DNA from: Agarophyton chilense
Taxonomy: Eukaryota > Rhodophyta > Florideophyceae > Gracilariales > Gracilariaceae
Direction of reading: 5' to 3'
Length of the DNA: 64,000 nt
NCBI GenBank assembly: GCA_030374765.1
Contig: JARGXX010000016.1
Location: 1,674,001 to 1,738,000 of the forward strand
The position numbers and the translations under genes are program-made. Positions within the stretch are counted from its first letter, which is position 1; every line of letters starts with the position of its first letter. Shown piece after piece: positions 20,543 to 31,604 of this stretch. Below the pieces are notes generated by a model. It was given only the letters and a program-made list of their open reading frames with translations, was not told where the DNA came from and made no database searches.

Positions 20543-21904
20543 TCAATTGGGGGTGGGGTCCTCCGAGGGGCGAGTGCGCAGAGCTACCGGTCTCGGCTCT
20601 CGGGCTGAGGTGCCCGCCTCCATGCGATGTTGAACCGTTTCAGGTGCTACCGTAATACGGTCAATTGATATCGTATTCGGTATTCCATCTTGGTCAACCG
20701 TAACGGTGTGGTCTGATGCGTTCAATACCTTATACGGTCCCACTGATTTGGGTAGAAGCTTCGAATTGATATCTCCGTCAATAGCTTCATCGTCTGCTTC
20801 ATCACCCGGTCGTGGTATTTTACCTGAAGGTGGGTTGTCTATGTAGACATATTGTCCCGAAGATACAGAGACCACTTTGGTTACCGTACGATCGTATTCG
20901 GCCTTGTACCGCTTCTGGGCTGCAGTGAGCCGGCTCTTTGCATGTTTGAGAGCCCTCCTCAACCTCACAAGGGTATTCCGCTTGACCTGGGCAGGGGTCA
21001 GTGCGCCAGCTGCAGTGCTGGTGGTATGATATCCCTGCACTACAATACCTGGGGGGTGTCGCGAAAGAACCAAATCAAAGGGAGTGGTCTGCGTTGACCG
21101 GTGTACCTGGAGGTTATAGGAGTAGGTGAGCGGTAGCACCAGCTCATCCCACCCAGTTTGGTGCTCTTCCGTATAGTGTCGTAGCCTTGATACCAAGGTG
21201 TGGTTAAAGCCCTCGACCTGTCCGTTCATCTGCGGGTGGTAGGCAGTAGTGTAATAGTGCTTGATACCCAAGTGGTTACAGACTGCTTCGAAGAAATTCG
21301 ATGCCAAGTTTGAACCATTATCGGTAAGTAGGTACAGTGGTGCACCATACGGGTAGACCCAACGCGATCGCCAGCGTGGTTTACTTCGTCTCCTTTAAAG
21401 GTATCGCTCTCGTGAGCTTCGAGAACCTGTCGGTGGTTACTAGAATGTGCTGATACCCGTTCTTGGTCTTGGGAAGTGGTCCTGGAAGGTCTATCGCAAC
21501 AAACTCCAGCGGACTCGCTGCTGGAAACAGCTTGAGGTACTTTCGATGCTTTCGAATACCACCGCGGGTACGAACACAAGATTCGAATTGACCTACAAAG
21601 GTATAGACATCATGGGCCATATGGGGCCAATAGAACTGTTGCCTCAAGGTGAAATACATCCTGGTGGCACCGGGGTGTCCCGATAGACGTGGGTGTGCGC
21701 GGGATACAAGACTCTCGGGCGCAGTGCCTTCGGAACCACCTTTTGAAGGCTACCATCCAAGGTTGACCTTCTCACGATGTACCGATTGTGCTCCACATCG
21801 AATGGTGATCCTTTGAAACCAATATAGTCAGCCAGGGTTCTGTAGTACGCATCCTGGGCCTGCTCTCGTAGAAATTCCTCTCGGGTTACGGGCATGACGT
21901 TCAT
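20543..21904 (-). pseudogene. Integrase of element IV
   Basis: Pieces 21904-21644, 21659-21381 and 21307-20543 in three frames. Visible: FYWPHMAHDVYTFVGQFESC (end of the HHCC region), FVAIDLPGPLPKTKNG (first Asp), TDNGSNLASNFFE (second Asp, near 21320) and NGQVEGFNHTLVSRL (Glu, near 21235). The D,D,E set is complete, unlike element I. The C-terminal tail includes KLLPKSVGPYKVLNASDHTV. Frameshifts near 21640 and 21350 make it non-functional as it stands. Confidence 0.87.
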
Positions 21905-22370
21905 TTACTCTAGGGTCAGTATCTGCGTTGCCATGTCGGTGTTCCGCAAGGCACCTTCTTCAGGTAAGTCCCAACATCCTTCTAGGTGTTCGCCGGTACC
22001 ACTTTGGTTCGATGACACCAAAAAGCAAGGGATATCATCGTCCACCGGTTCGGTCTCTAACCCTGAGGTGTTTAAGCGTGACATAGCGTCAGCTATGTTG
22101 GGCTTGATACCTGGACGGTACTGTACGTCGTATTCAAACTCCGACAGTCTCAACCTCCAACGGGAAAGTCTACCAGACGCATCTGCGAGTCCGATGATCT
22201 ACCTTAAGGCGTCGCGGTCCGTGCGCAACGTAAAGCGCTCATCATACAGGTATGGACGGAGCATCAACATGCTCCACACTACTGATAGACATTCCTTCTC
22301 GGTTACCGTGTAGTTCTACTCCGCCTCATTCATAGCGCGGCTCTGTACCCAGCGTGTACGGTAGACATGT
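21905..22370 (-). pseudogene. RNase H of element IV, internally deleted
   Basis: After the RT end (ILALP, stop at 22371) the sequence goes almost at once to SRAMNEAE, then NYTVTEKECLSVVWSMLML, then LRTDRDAL, then LSRWRLRLSEFEYDVQYRPG and IADAMSRLNTSGLETEP. The segment holding the first catalytic Asp (DTDAxDxQVGC in elements I and II) is missing, a loss of some 30 codons. The enzyme would be inactive. Confidence 0.8.
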
Positions 22371-23474
22371 TTACGGTAACGCTAAGATTGGTGTCGACAA
22401 CAGCGCTCGTTTCAATTCCTCAAAGGTATCCATTTCGTCGTTCGATAGATTCTCAAACCGTTCAGGTTCACCTTTCTGGAGCTTCTTGTTCAGGGGAGCC
22501 GCTATTTTCGCGAATTCCTTCACGAAGCGACGATAGACGTTACACAAACCTAAAAAGGATCGTACGTCTGTCTGGGATGGTGGCAAATCGACCTCCTGTA
22601 CGGCTCTAATGTTGCTCGGCGCAACCTCTAGGGTACCAGGGCCTATGATGTGGCCCAGGTATTCAACCATTCTGGTAAAGAAGACGCATTCGCGTAGCTT
22701 CAGCGTCACCCCCGCCTCAGCTAGGAGGGTTAGTACGGTGCGTACGTGAGCAAAATGCTCTTCTACCGATCTGGAGTAGATGATTACATCATCGATGTAT
22801 ACCAAGGCGGTTGTCCATTTAACCTTCGAAAGGATGATGTCCAGCGCCCTTTGAAAGGTGGCTGGAGCATTGCGCAACCCGAAAGGCATCCGCGTGACGC
22901 GAAACAAACCTGCATGGCACGTGAAGGTCGTTTTGTTTCGTTCTTCCTCACATACGGGTACCTGCCAATAACCACAATTGGCATCCAACGTGGTAAATAT
23001 CTGCGCATCTCCCAAGGAGTCGATCCACTCATCCATTCTAGGTATCAGGTACGAATCCCTGATGGTTACGCTATTGAGCCTCCTGTAGTCCACACAGAAC
23101 CTCATATGGTTATCCCCTTTCTTCTGAACCAGAACCACGGGACTAGCCCAATCTGAGTTGGCTGGTTCAATTACACCTTATTGGAGCATTCGCTCCACAT
23201 CTTTGAGTTCTACCTCTCTCGCCTTCGGACCTGCACGGTGTGGTTGTTGATAAATCGGCTTCGAGTGATAGAGGAGCTCAATGAGATGCTGTGAGGCCTT
23301 AATTTGGCCCAGATGGCCTGAACTCATGGTTTCGAACTCCTCCAGAAGGTCGATAATACGGTACCGCAGTTGGCCGTTTACATCACCGATCTGGACTGTA
23401 TCTTGCCATTGCCTCTCAGGGTCCGGTTCTTCTTCTTTTTCTACCGATGCCTTATCGGTTACCTTCGCTTCCAA
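22371..23474 (-). pseudogene. Reverse transcriptase of element IV
   Basis: One frame over 23474-22371 with a single TAA at 23178 between DVERMLQ and GVIEPANSDWASP. Motifs: VQKKGDNHMRFCVDYRRLNS, FTTLDANCGYWQVPV, RMPFGLRNAPATFQRALD, LVYIDDVIIYSRS and VEYLGHIIGPG. The catalytic Asp in TLDAN and the YIDD pair are intact. Converting one stop would restore the domain, so this RT decayed recently compared with element I. Confidence 0.9.
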
Positions 23475-23595
23475 GTTGGTATTTATCGATACCTTTGTGG
23501 TTGTGGACGCATTTGTGCACCCCCTTCCTTACCAAAGGCGACCTCGCCGAGATCAGCGTGAGCTACGGTGAATACCCTTTGTGGTGCCGGTAGTG

Positions 23596-24360
23596 CTATG
23601 CCAACATTGGTATTTTCGGCAACTTCACGTCATGACTGCTGAAGTTGCTGAGACACACCTTAAAGGGTTGATTTGGGATGTTGTCGACAATCCCGTTGGC
23701 CGTCAAGGTGAGGTGTCGATGTGCTAACCTCGGATGGTTTTGTAGTATTACTAGCCCGGGGGTCGCACACGACACCGGTACCAATATTTGGTGCATTGGC
23801 GGGATAACAACCTGTTTGGTAATGCGCACTTTGTTGGAGACCGTTTCGGTGGATATCTTCTTCTTCGGTTTGAAGAAACATCCCCGTTTGGTTTCCGTAT
23901 TACCTAAAATGGCGATTCGTCCCCCCTGATGTAGGGCGACGGTAGGGGAACCAGGAAGGATTGCTTTGACATGTCTGTCAATGAAGTTCGTACCTAGTAG
24001 GCAGTCTGTCGGTAAACGGTCGACAACAAAGAATTGCAGTATTACCTTGAGGTGTCCAAGCTGCACCACAGTGGTGAGCATACCTCGAAGGTTTAATGGG
24101 CGCTCATTTGCATCCACCAGCCGGTTGTTGTCGGGAGGTCGGCTCAAGTTCCGAAATACCGCCTCACGTATGACGCGGGAGTTCAGGACGTTCGGGCCAG
24201 CCCCCGTATCCAACAAGCAGGTGACCGGAACCGCAAGGCGATCGGAGAAACACATTGAATCACGTACTTTATAGTTGTTGTACTTCATATGACAAACCGG
24301 AACTGGTTGTGACGTATTCTCTTCCACCTTCACGGTTCTGGGCATCGATTTGCCTTCCAA
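23596..24360 (-). pseudogene. Aspartic protease region of element IV
   Basis: A 254-codon open frame. The retropepsin motif LLDTGAGPNVLNSRV is near 24170-24215 and the second block LGTNFIDRHVKAILPG near 23960-24005. The start and end do not define the mature protease, which would be released from Gag-Pol. The downstream linker KVRITKQVVIPPMHQILVPV matches element II. It is frame-shifted from RT (different frame, about 120 bp gap). Confidence 0.85.
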
Positions 24361-24399
24361 TTACAGGTTGGGTTCGGCCATTACGCCAACCATTCGGCG

Positions 24400-26295
24400 T
24401 TTTCCTCCTGTAAGGGAGGGGTTGAGTCCAAGTTTGGTGTTTCCTCGATGGTATTGACCTGTACTGATGTACGGGGTTGGAACCTATTTGGTGCTTGCGT
24501 TGAAGACCCGTAGAGGCGTTAGTGATTCTGCATGCGAGCCTGAATCAACTGGTCTCTCATCCCTGGAGATAAGTTAGCGCAATTGTTTGCCAAATGGTCT
24601 GTCGCGAGACAGAACCAGCGAACGAGGCCTCCAGTTTGGGGGTCTCGCGTTAACATTTAGGGGGGCTTCGAAACCTGGTTGGTAGGAGCAGTGGCGTAGG
24701 ATGTGGGTGGCGAGTTATAGGAGCTCGCCCCCTGCATCCTCTGCGAGCTCATCGCACTTGGCGGCGATAATACCGTGTTAGGTGTACGCGTTGACGAACG
24801 ATTTCCTACCGTCGACGGTTTTGAGAACCGCTCCTGGGTCGCTACCAAGTGGATAGCGGTTCCTGTAGGTACTTCGAGGTGCGAGCTACCCTCTGAGGTT
24901 ATGGTATCTTTAATTTCCAAGACCGACCTTTTCGGTTTATCCTTCGAGGTTGGAGGCATGACTGGTCTCTTTCCCAGCCGAAGGGTATCTCCAAGTCCCT
25001 GGGAGTACCAAGCCAGCCCATTGTAGTCTACCTTTCGGTTAGTGGCCAGGTAATTTCGTACCTGGGAACGGATCGCTTTGTCGACATTGTCGGCAAATAG
25101 CGACTTTAACCTAGAGGTAGTGAACACATTACCAAAACGGGTTGCCAGATTCCAAAGCGCGAGCGAAAAATCCGGTTCGGTTTTCCCAGACCTTTGATGG
25201 TAAGCGAGGACTTCCGAGTAAGCCTCTTGGATAACCTCATCGGTGGCGTATGTTTCCAAAAGGAAATTGACCATCTCTGGGTATGACTACAACATCTCTG
25301 TGCCATCCTCATCCATCGCTAAGGTATTGCCGCGGAGCCTACCCTGCAGCAAGTAGTATGCCTGTCCTTTAAGGTAAAACTGAAATAGCCACATAGCAGC
25401 GCCCTCGGGAAAACCATTTTGGTCACATGTAATCTTGAACTTCTGTAGAAACTCAATCACCGCAATAGGATCCGTACCTGTGAAGGTTGTGTCACCCATT
25501 TCGAAGCTGAGCTTCTTGTGGTGCTTAGTAATCTTCTGAGCGACCTCTTTGGTGTAATTCAGAAGACTTGTTGATCAACCGATAAGTCCTGTAATCAACC
25601 GCTTTGGTGAACATATAGTTCAACGGTTGGTGCACCTCCAGGTCTATTTCGGTGTCCGACACAGAGTCGGGCGACTCATTGTATCGCTTTTTACCCTTAC
25701 GGGTCTTTTTCGATGACTTTTTAGTCGACCTGTTTGGTTTCTTCTTCTTCTTACCTTTAAGGTCATCATCCGACGATGAACTAGTATCGGAACTGGAGTC
25801 TGACGAGTCGGGGTCTGTATCATCCTCTCGATTCTTTCCCCTCGTCGTCCTACGCTTCTTCCCTTTTCGGTTTCTTCGGCGCTCATCCAACGAGTCAGAC
25901 GAATCGTCCTTGGGACCACTTCCATGGGTGTCCTTTTGAACGAAACCAGTAATTGGTGGCAGATAGATGTCTTGAGGATCTACCTTCCCCGGGACCTCTT
26001 GACTCTGCCTTGGACCTTGTAGGTACTCACTATCAGTAGATAAGTGTTTGGAATGGGTGGAATGACCGATTTGGAACCCTTGTGGTATGCGCTTTGCGAT
26101 GTTCACCTGTGTAGGTCGGGATTCTGTGAATCCCTCGGAAACCCAAAGGTCCTGCACAGCACGGTAAACATGCTCCCTAGCATCTGTTAAGAGACACTGT
26201 TTCACCATTTCAGGTATCCTGTCTGCTAGCTCTTGAGCTGATCGGTCAACCGCAATACGGGTAGATGCATGGACGTCCATTGAGGGCGGAACCAT
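24400..26295 (-). pseudogene. gag of element IV
   Basis: Three pieces: 26295-25525, 25499-25287 and 25274-24657, with a degraded tail to about 24400. The N-terminal piece holds a long Lys/Ser/Asp-rich stretch (DSSDSSSDTSSSSDDD then KGKKKKKPNRS) near 25690-25830. The capsid-like part is helical (IAVIEFLQKFKITCDQNGFP; VNFLLETYATDEVIQEAY), aligned with gag of elements II and III. A knuckle-like WFCLATDHLANNC near 24580-24620 keeps C-x4-H-x4-C but has Arg where the first Cys should be. Confidence 0.8.
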
Positions 26296-26719
26296 CCGGG
26301 TATCCGACTTCTCCTTTAAGGTTAATGCATCCTCGACCGCGAGGGAGACGAGCGCTTTCGCTCGCTCTTCGAGCTGAGACTATAGCTCATCCGCTGCAAC
26401 CTCAAATGGTAATTCCCCTTTGAGGTTCCGTTGCCATAGGCGGCGGACCATGTACCTTTACGGTTTTGTCTCGAGGGTGCCGGAGCAGCTCCTCGGGGTT
26501 TTCCAGAATCGGCTGAGACGATGAGGATCCTTTAGGACCTTAATGGCTTTTCGGGGCGCTCGCACCACGCGTATTCCTTTTAGGTCGTTCCATTTGTGAC
26601 CAATAGTGGTATCCTGTATTGATTTGCGGGATTTCCTGAAACGAAATAGGTATAAGAGTGTCCAATCCTTCTCGGAACCTCGTGTGAACCGTGAAGGTAC
26701 GACGAAACCTAAAAATAAT

Positions 26720-26737
26720 TTCTAAGTCGGGAGACCA
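26720..26737 (-). other. Primer-binding site of element IV
   Basis: On the minus strand TGGTCTCCCGACTTAGAA starts 3 nt inside the LTR end. The bases and spacing match the sites at 3929 and 57579, although the LTRs of the two lineages are unrelated. Confidence 0.7.
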
Positions 26738-26740
26738 AAA

Positions 26741-27333
26741 TGTCGTACAATGACCTCTGGGGTATTCTACTGTCTTTTCTCGGGAGCGTGGTGATGCTCA
26801 ACCGTAGGGAGTGTGGTGACGCATAATCTGAGAAGGTAGACGTAATAAAACTCGATGTTAACAAGGCACCGTGAAAACCCGCAGGGGAAAACGTCGGGGA
26901 AACTAGCCTTAACCGTGTAGGTGAACGATGGTAGTCGTCAACGCGCGGTAAAGCCTATGTGGTAGTTGAGAAACAATGAACCAAAAGGTATAGTTGTGAC
27001 CCAAGTGGTGCCTGTCTTTATCTAGCTAGGGTGCAGGAGGTGCAGTTCCCTATATGCAGTGGACTGCACTCTCCAGATCACCCGGGAGGTGCCAGCAAGG
27101 CTCGGTCTCCGACCTAGTGTCAGAAACCTGGCCAGCACTGGCTACAGTGCCAGGTGGCCACTCCACTACTGTACTAAAATAAATATAATTACAAGTACAA
27201 GTACTAACAATTACTCAACCAGAAGGTACATGTCAACACTACACGTGGCTGACAACACCTAGATGGTAGCTCGCCCGGAGCTGCGTGGCCGATGATCCCT
27301 CGCATCCATCACCTGCAGGGTCTGTGTAGTACA
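26741..27333 (-). repeat. 5' LTR of element IV
   Basis: A 593-bp stretch bounded by TGTCGTACAA at 26741 and TGTAGTACA at 27333 on the plus strand, i.e. short inverted TGT...ACA ends. Its inner end is next to the primer site. An AT-rich block at 27175-27215 (TAAAATAAATATAATTAC) may be promoter or poly(A) region. No second copy was located, so the outer boundary rests on the end bases alone. Confidence 0.65.
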
Positions 27334-28237
27334 TTGACAACCTCAAAGGTCAGACTTTCTGCCACTTTACGACAAACATGATACATTACACCTTAACATC
27401 GTGAGTTATTACTAAAAATAACGTCTATGTAAGAAAATTGTTAGTCGTATAAATTTGTTTACATTTCTTGGCTGTCGGCCGTCTTTTTTACTTGCAGATA
27501 TAGCCGTATTGATACGTTACACATGCTTTGTGAATCAGTTACTAACGAAGCTCATCGCTCTGGTTTTTAAAACATCGAAAACATCTGTTCCGAACAAGAT
27601 GGTGGGTGCTGGAAATGAAGCAAATCTCCCGATTGTAGGAAAGATGAAAGAAGAGCTGGCGTATATGAAACAATCTTGACCCCCAAGAAAGTCAGCAAAT
27701 AAAACCAACAATGCTCATAAGTGTGATACAGCGGGTAATAAGGAAAACTGTGGAGTTGTGCGATATGAGCAAAGCACTGAGCGATACAAGTCCGTCATTG
27801 AAAATGAACTAGATGATCCGGCCATTGCTCAATGAGCACGCTTCCGCAGACGAGACGGAAAGGCGCGGAATGTTTCACGTACCTTTGACGGCAGTCACAA
27901 CGCCGCCGAAGCATTGGTTGCGCTTCCTGAGATCGGCAATTGCCGAAACTCGAGGTGACCAATGCGTTTCAAATTGAGGCTTGCCGTGTAAATGAATACG
28001 TGCAATAGCTCTGGTTTTGATTAGATATCGTTGATTTTAGCCTCGTAAATGAAGACTTCTTTTGTGCCGTTCGGTGTTTCAAATTGCGCCGACGATAAGG
28101 TTACCTTAATAGAAAGAGTCGAGAACACATCGAGCCCATACGCGTCGACACATTGCAACCTCTTCTGCAAACAATCGTCACATTAGTACTATACACACTT
28201 GCAAACGGCTCTCCAAAGCTACCTGCCCAGGCACAAC
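27334..28237. other. Intergenic region upstream of HIBCH-like gene
   Basis: About 0.9 kb with no recognisable gene. A short open frame at 27455-27679 (74 codons) has no family features. The sequence just before the ATG at 28238 should contain the promoter; I saw no clear core element. Confidence 0.4.
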
Positions 28238-29284
28238 ATGAAGCTAGATCCCACTTTGCTCAGTAACGGCGGTTTAAATTACGTTCTCCGGACAATTGCG
28301 AGTGGGGAGAAGCTTCATCATATAACGCTCACTCGTGACAAGTCTCTCAACGCGCTGCGTCCGGCCACTTTCATTGCCTTGAATGCCATCATAGATTGTG
28401 TTAAACCATCGAGCTACGTTCTTCTGTCCGCCTCCGGTCGAGCCTTCTCGGCTGGCGGCGATGTGCGCATGCTTCGCGAAAAAGTTTTGAACGCCGGCCC
28501 TGTCCAATCGCTCCAAAGACGCGCGGCTGCGTGGGACACCTTAAACAAAGAATACCGCTTCATGGAGCGAATGGCAATGCTCCACAGATCGGGCATTGTA
28601 ACTGTCGCCATTGCTGATGGCTATGCGTTTGGGGCTGGCCAAGGGCTCTTCCAGTCCTGTTTTGTGCGCCTGGTCACACCGAAAGCCTTGTTCTCCATGC
28701 CGGAGGTGGCCATCGGCTTGGTGCCAGACTGTGGTGCAACTTACTTCTATGCCAACATGCCAGGGTGTATGGGTATGTACGCCTCACTCACAGGTGCCCG
28801 TATTGGAGCAGCGGATGCCATCGCCCTTGGTTTAGCAGATGGCGCCGTTGATGCGCACTGGACAGGTGAGGATCTCGTTGGTGTGAGCAAACAAGCTGTT
28901 CTAAGCAACGCGAGCCACACTTTGCATACGCACACAGACCTTTCAAATCCCGAATCTGAAATGCGTCGCGCAATTGACCAAGTGTTTTCCCGCGGAACTG
29001 TGCAAGAAATTGGACGCCAATTGGAGACAAGGGATGAGCAATGGGCAACTCAAGCACTCACGGCCATTAAGAACGCTTCACCGCGCGCATTGCACGAATG
29101 CTTTCGAGTTATGAAAGAAGGTTACAAGGAACGCTGTTTGATCAAAGCCCTTGAACGAGAATTGCAGGCTGATGCCGATCTTGCGGCACGGAATGATTTT
29201 GTAGAAGGTGTTCGTGCGTTGCTTGTTGACAAAACTGGAAATCCAGAATGGGAGCTCTTTGATCCCGTTGAGATACCTGCATAG
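28238..29284 (+). CDS. 3-hydroxyisobutyryl-CoA hydrolase-like protein (enoyl-CoA hydratase/isomerase family)
   Basis: A 348-residue intronless protein from the first ATG; the open frame extends upstream without a Met. Crotonase-fold signature: HITLTRDKSLNAL, then GRAFSAGGDVRMLRE (residues about 67-81), then GYAFGAGQGLF (128-138), then MPEVAIGLVPDCGATYF (154-170). The MPExxIGLxPDxG block, with conserved Glu and Asp, is characteristic of HIBCH rather than ordinary enoyl-CoA hydratases, and the length fits (HIBCH about 350-390). The likely role is hydrolysis of 3-hydroxyisobutyryl-CoA in valine catabolism. No clear mitochondrial or peroxisomal signal is visible from this start; the C-terminus FDPVEIPA is not a PTS1. 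Confidence 0.85.
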   Translation: MKLDPTLLSNGGLNYVLRTIASGEKLHHITLTRDKSLNALRPATFIALNAIIDCVKPSSYVLLSASGRAFSAGGDVRMLREKVLNAGPVQSLQRRAAAWDTLNKEYRFMERMAMLHRSGIVTVAIADGYAFGAGQGLFQSCFVRLVTPKALFSMPEVAIGLVPDCGATYFYANMPGCMGMYASLTGARIGAADAIALGLADGAVDAHWTGEDLVGVSKQAVLSNASHTLHTHTDLSNPESEMRRAIDQVFSRGTVQEIGRQLETRDEQWATQALTAIKNASPRALHECFRVMKEGYKERCLIKALERELQADADLAARNDFVEGVRALLVDKTGNPEWELFDPVEIPA

Positions 29285-30686
29285 GAAAGGAAAGCTGATC
29301 AGCGGAACAACCAAACTGCATTCGACTAAACCTAATAGTCTTTGTACGAATTCGTACGCCGACGTGCGCGATAACGTTCGAATCTCACAGTTTTTGCTCC
29401 AATACCAACCTGGCACAGACACGCTCAGATTGGACAACACAGACGGAAAATGGATGCTCGCGATATAGATCAGAGGAATAAACGGGAGACTCGATGCAAT
29501 TCAGAAACAAAATAATACACTGAGGTGTTTTCAACAGTATACTAATCGGTTTGGTCGCAGTTTGGGTCTTTCTTGAACAATTCTTCTATCACGAATTTCT
29601 CAGTCCATGTGGCGGTCGAGAAGAAGGAAAGACTAGAGAATTTTTCACCCGTCTAGAATCATAAAATATGGTCCTTTTATCATCAGCTCACCAGGATGGG
29701 CGTCTTCGGAAGGTATTGTCTCTTTAGAGACAACTGGGATACGAAGTCTCAGACTAGACTCGATAATAACTGTGACTTGACTGGTGACGTGAGTTCTCAT
29801 AGTCTGGTCGTCATTGAACTTCAGGGGGAGCTAATTGGCCACGAAAGTCAGTATCCTATCATGGAAGCCCTATTTTGGGAATGGGGCTCAGGCGCATCCC
29901 CAACAAGATCGGCATGCACGATTGACCTGAAAAGAATTGCTTATTTTCCTGTCTTAAAAATGAGTTCTTGTGCATCGTTTTATCCTTTGGTTGTCTTTAA
30001 AGAAGAGGATTGGAGTTCTTCCTTGCGTTGAGCCAACCATAGTCAATAGTACCCTCTCAGAACAGTTCGTGTTTCAGATGTGTGCCAGAATTTCTCCGGT
30101 TGATGCATCAGTGAGTTACGAGCTTCTGAAACTGCTCTGTACACCGCTTTCTGAAGGCAACCATGGACTCGATCGCTTGGTATGGCATTGTTTACACTGT
30201 CCGGAAGCAATCTTTCCATGTGAGGTGTATCCAAGAATTTCAGCTGGTACTTTTGAAATCCGTAAGGGGAACATTTTTCACTCAAGAGACTTGCGCAGCT
30301 TAGAATGTAAGCTACTGTCGTTGTTATTGATCAGACGGTAGGCCACCAAATTGAAAAAAAGGTTTAAAAGCTAGTCAATGGATTACTTTGTTTGTCACAC
30401 GTATGATGGATATGTGGTAATGGGATAGATGCTTTCAAGACCTCAAGCACGGTAACATATCCCAACCTCTACTCTAAAAGGTGACGTTGACGTGAGATGT
30501 AGACAACAACCGCGGGGCATTCACCACAAACTTGACTTAATCGACTCCTTGACTCGGGCATTGATAAGTTTCGAAACTGGATGTGGTTGGCGTGATACTC
30601 TGTCCGTTCCTTTAGAATGAGTCATTCGACTGCGGTTCTTGAAAGGGACAACGCAGATGTAGGCGACGTGATGATGTATTCTTCCC
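29285..30686. other. Intergenic region, 1.4 kb
   Basis: Lies between the HIBCH-like gene and the convergent RING-protein gene. Open frames at 29696-30031 and 29970-30341 (111 and 123 codons) have no recognisable motif and are not called as genes. Confidence 0.4.
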
Positions 30687-31604
30687 TCAGAGCCTGTTCT
30701 CTAAACTTGGGTGTACCAATGACCTTAGCCTCATCTTGACGGGCTGCGACTCATTACATACATAAGGAGGGACATTCGTTCTATCGGGTGCATGGGTTGG
30801 GGCATACGAAAATCGATGCGATGCTTCGGATAAAAAATCCTGGTGAACGACAGGAGGACTCTGCAATCGCGGCGGAAAGTCTCTCTCGAGATGTTCACGA
30901 AGCCTTTCAAGTAACGCGACCATCCGCTCCCAAACTTCATCTCTCAGCTCTTCAAAGCGACCAGGGAGAATACCAAGGAGAGCATCCTGATGGGCCGGAG
31001 TTGCACAGCGGCGAGGGCAAGTTATTCCACATGTACCCCACCTTTCTCCACAAGAGTAGCAGAACTCACCGCCACAAATGCACACCATGTGAGGACAACC
31101 AGCACTTCGCTCTATTCCAGTGCCGCAGTCCGGACATCGGCGCCAGCCGTTGTTGCACATGAGGTCCTGTAGTGCCACCTCCGCGTCGCGCTCAACCTGA
31201 AGCGCAGATACTGGTGGCAAACTCTTGACAGGCTCGCGCATGAGCTCGCATTGGAACCGGGAAAGCTTGGAAATTTGATCAGAAGTCAGTAGATCAGTGA
31301 GAGCCGAGAGCGGAAGCGGTGCGCGACAGTCTTGTTCGGCACATCTGAGTGGAAGCAGCTGGCGGTCGGCAACTGCCGAGGAGGCATATTGAGTGAGACA
31401 GGTCGGACACAGAGCACCACAACAGCTATTGCACAAGAAGACGGAACCTTCCAGTGAGACAGGATCCCAGCAGGCGGCACAGGTTTGTGGGGCGATAAGT
31501 AAAGATGAAATAGAAAGGCGGCGTCGGGAACGAGGCTGTTCGGGAGGTTCGTGTACGTCTCGGATGAGATCACGAACGGCATCATAGAACCTCTTTCTTC
31601 CCAT
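30687..31604 (-). CDS. RBR-like RING/IBR E3 ubiquitin ligase-type protein
   Basis: 305 residues, ATG at 31604, no intron. The N-terminal cluster (residues 42-93) has RING spacing: C42xxC45, C58, C61/C62, C66xxC69, C88, C93. The second cluster (157-200) reads RRCPDCGTGIERSAGCPHMV then CGGEFCYSCGERWGTC, the IBR/RING2 pattern. Cys170 in AGCPHM sits where RBR ligases have the catalytic cysteine that accepts ubiquitin. Between them is only a helical linker, so a separate central IBR domain seems absent; typical RBR proteins have three clusters. A second helical stretch follows (about 208-245). Transcribed divergently from eL19 across 1.2 kb. E3 activity is inferred. Confidence 0.75.
   Translation of the reverse strand: MGRKRFYDAVRDLIRDVHEPPEQPRSRRRLSISSLLIAPQTCAACWDPVSLEGSVFLCNSCCGALCPTCLTQYASSAVADRQLLPLRCAEQDCRAPLPLSALTDLLTSDQISKLSRFQCELMREPVKSLPPVSALQVERDAEVALQDLMCNNGWRRCPDCGTGIERSAGCPHMVCICGGEFCYSCGERWGTCGITCPRRCATPAHQDALLGILPGRFEELRDEVWERMVALLERLREHLERDFPPRLQSPPVVHQDFLSEASHRFSYAPTHAPDRTNVPPYVCNESQPVKMRLRSLVHPSLENRL

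Larger units (their letters stand above)
17393..27333 (-). mobile_element. Ty3/gypsy element IV (minus strand)
   Basis: Read on the minus strand from the 5' LTR (27333-26741): primer site, gag, protease, RT, RNase H, integrase, chromodomain (ends 20182), then antisense gene C. The left boundary is uncertain because the 3' LTR was not identified; 17393 is a working limit. It is the same lineage as element I and is the better preserved of the two, but each domain is interrupted. The 5 bases after the LTR are TTGAC; I could not find the partner duplication on the left. Confidence 0.75.

Noticed and set aside
17150..26700. Apparent enrichment of GGT/AGGT strings through copy C and element IV
   Set aside because: Not counted rigorously, and codon use on both strands could produce it; no structure tied to it.
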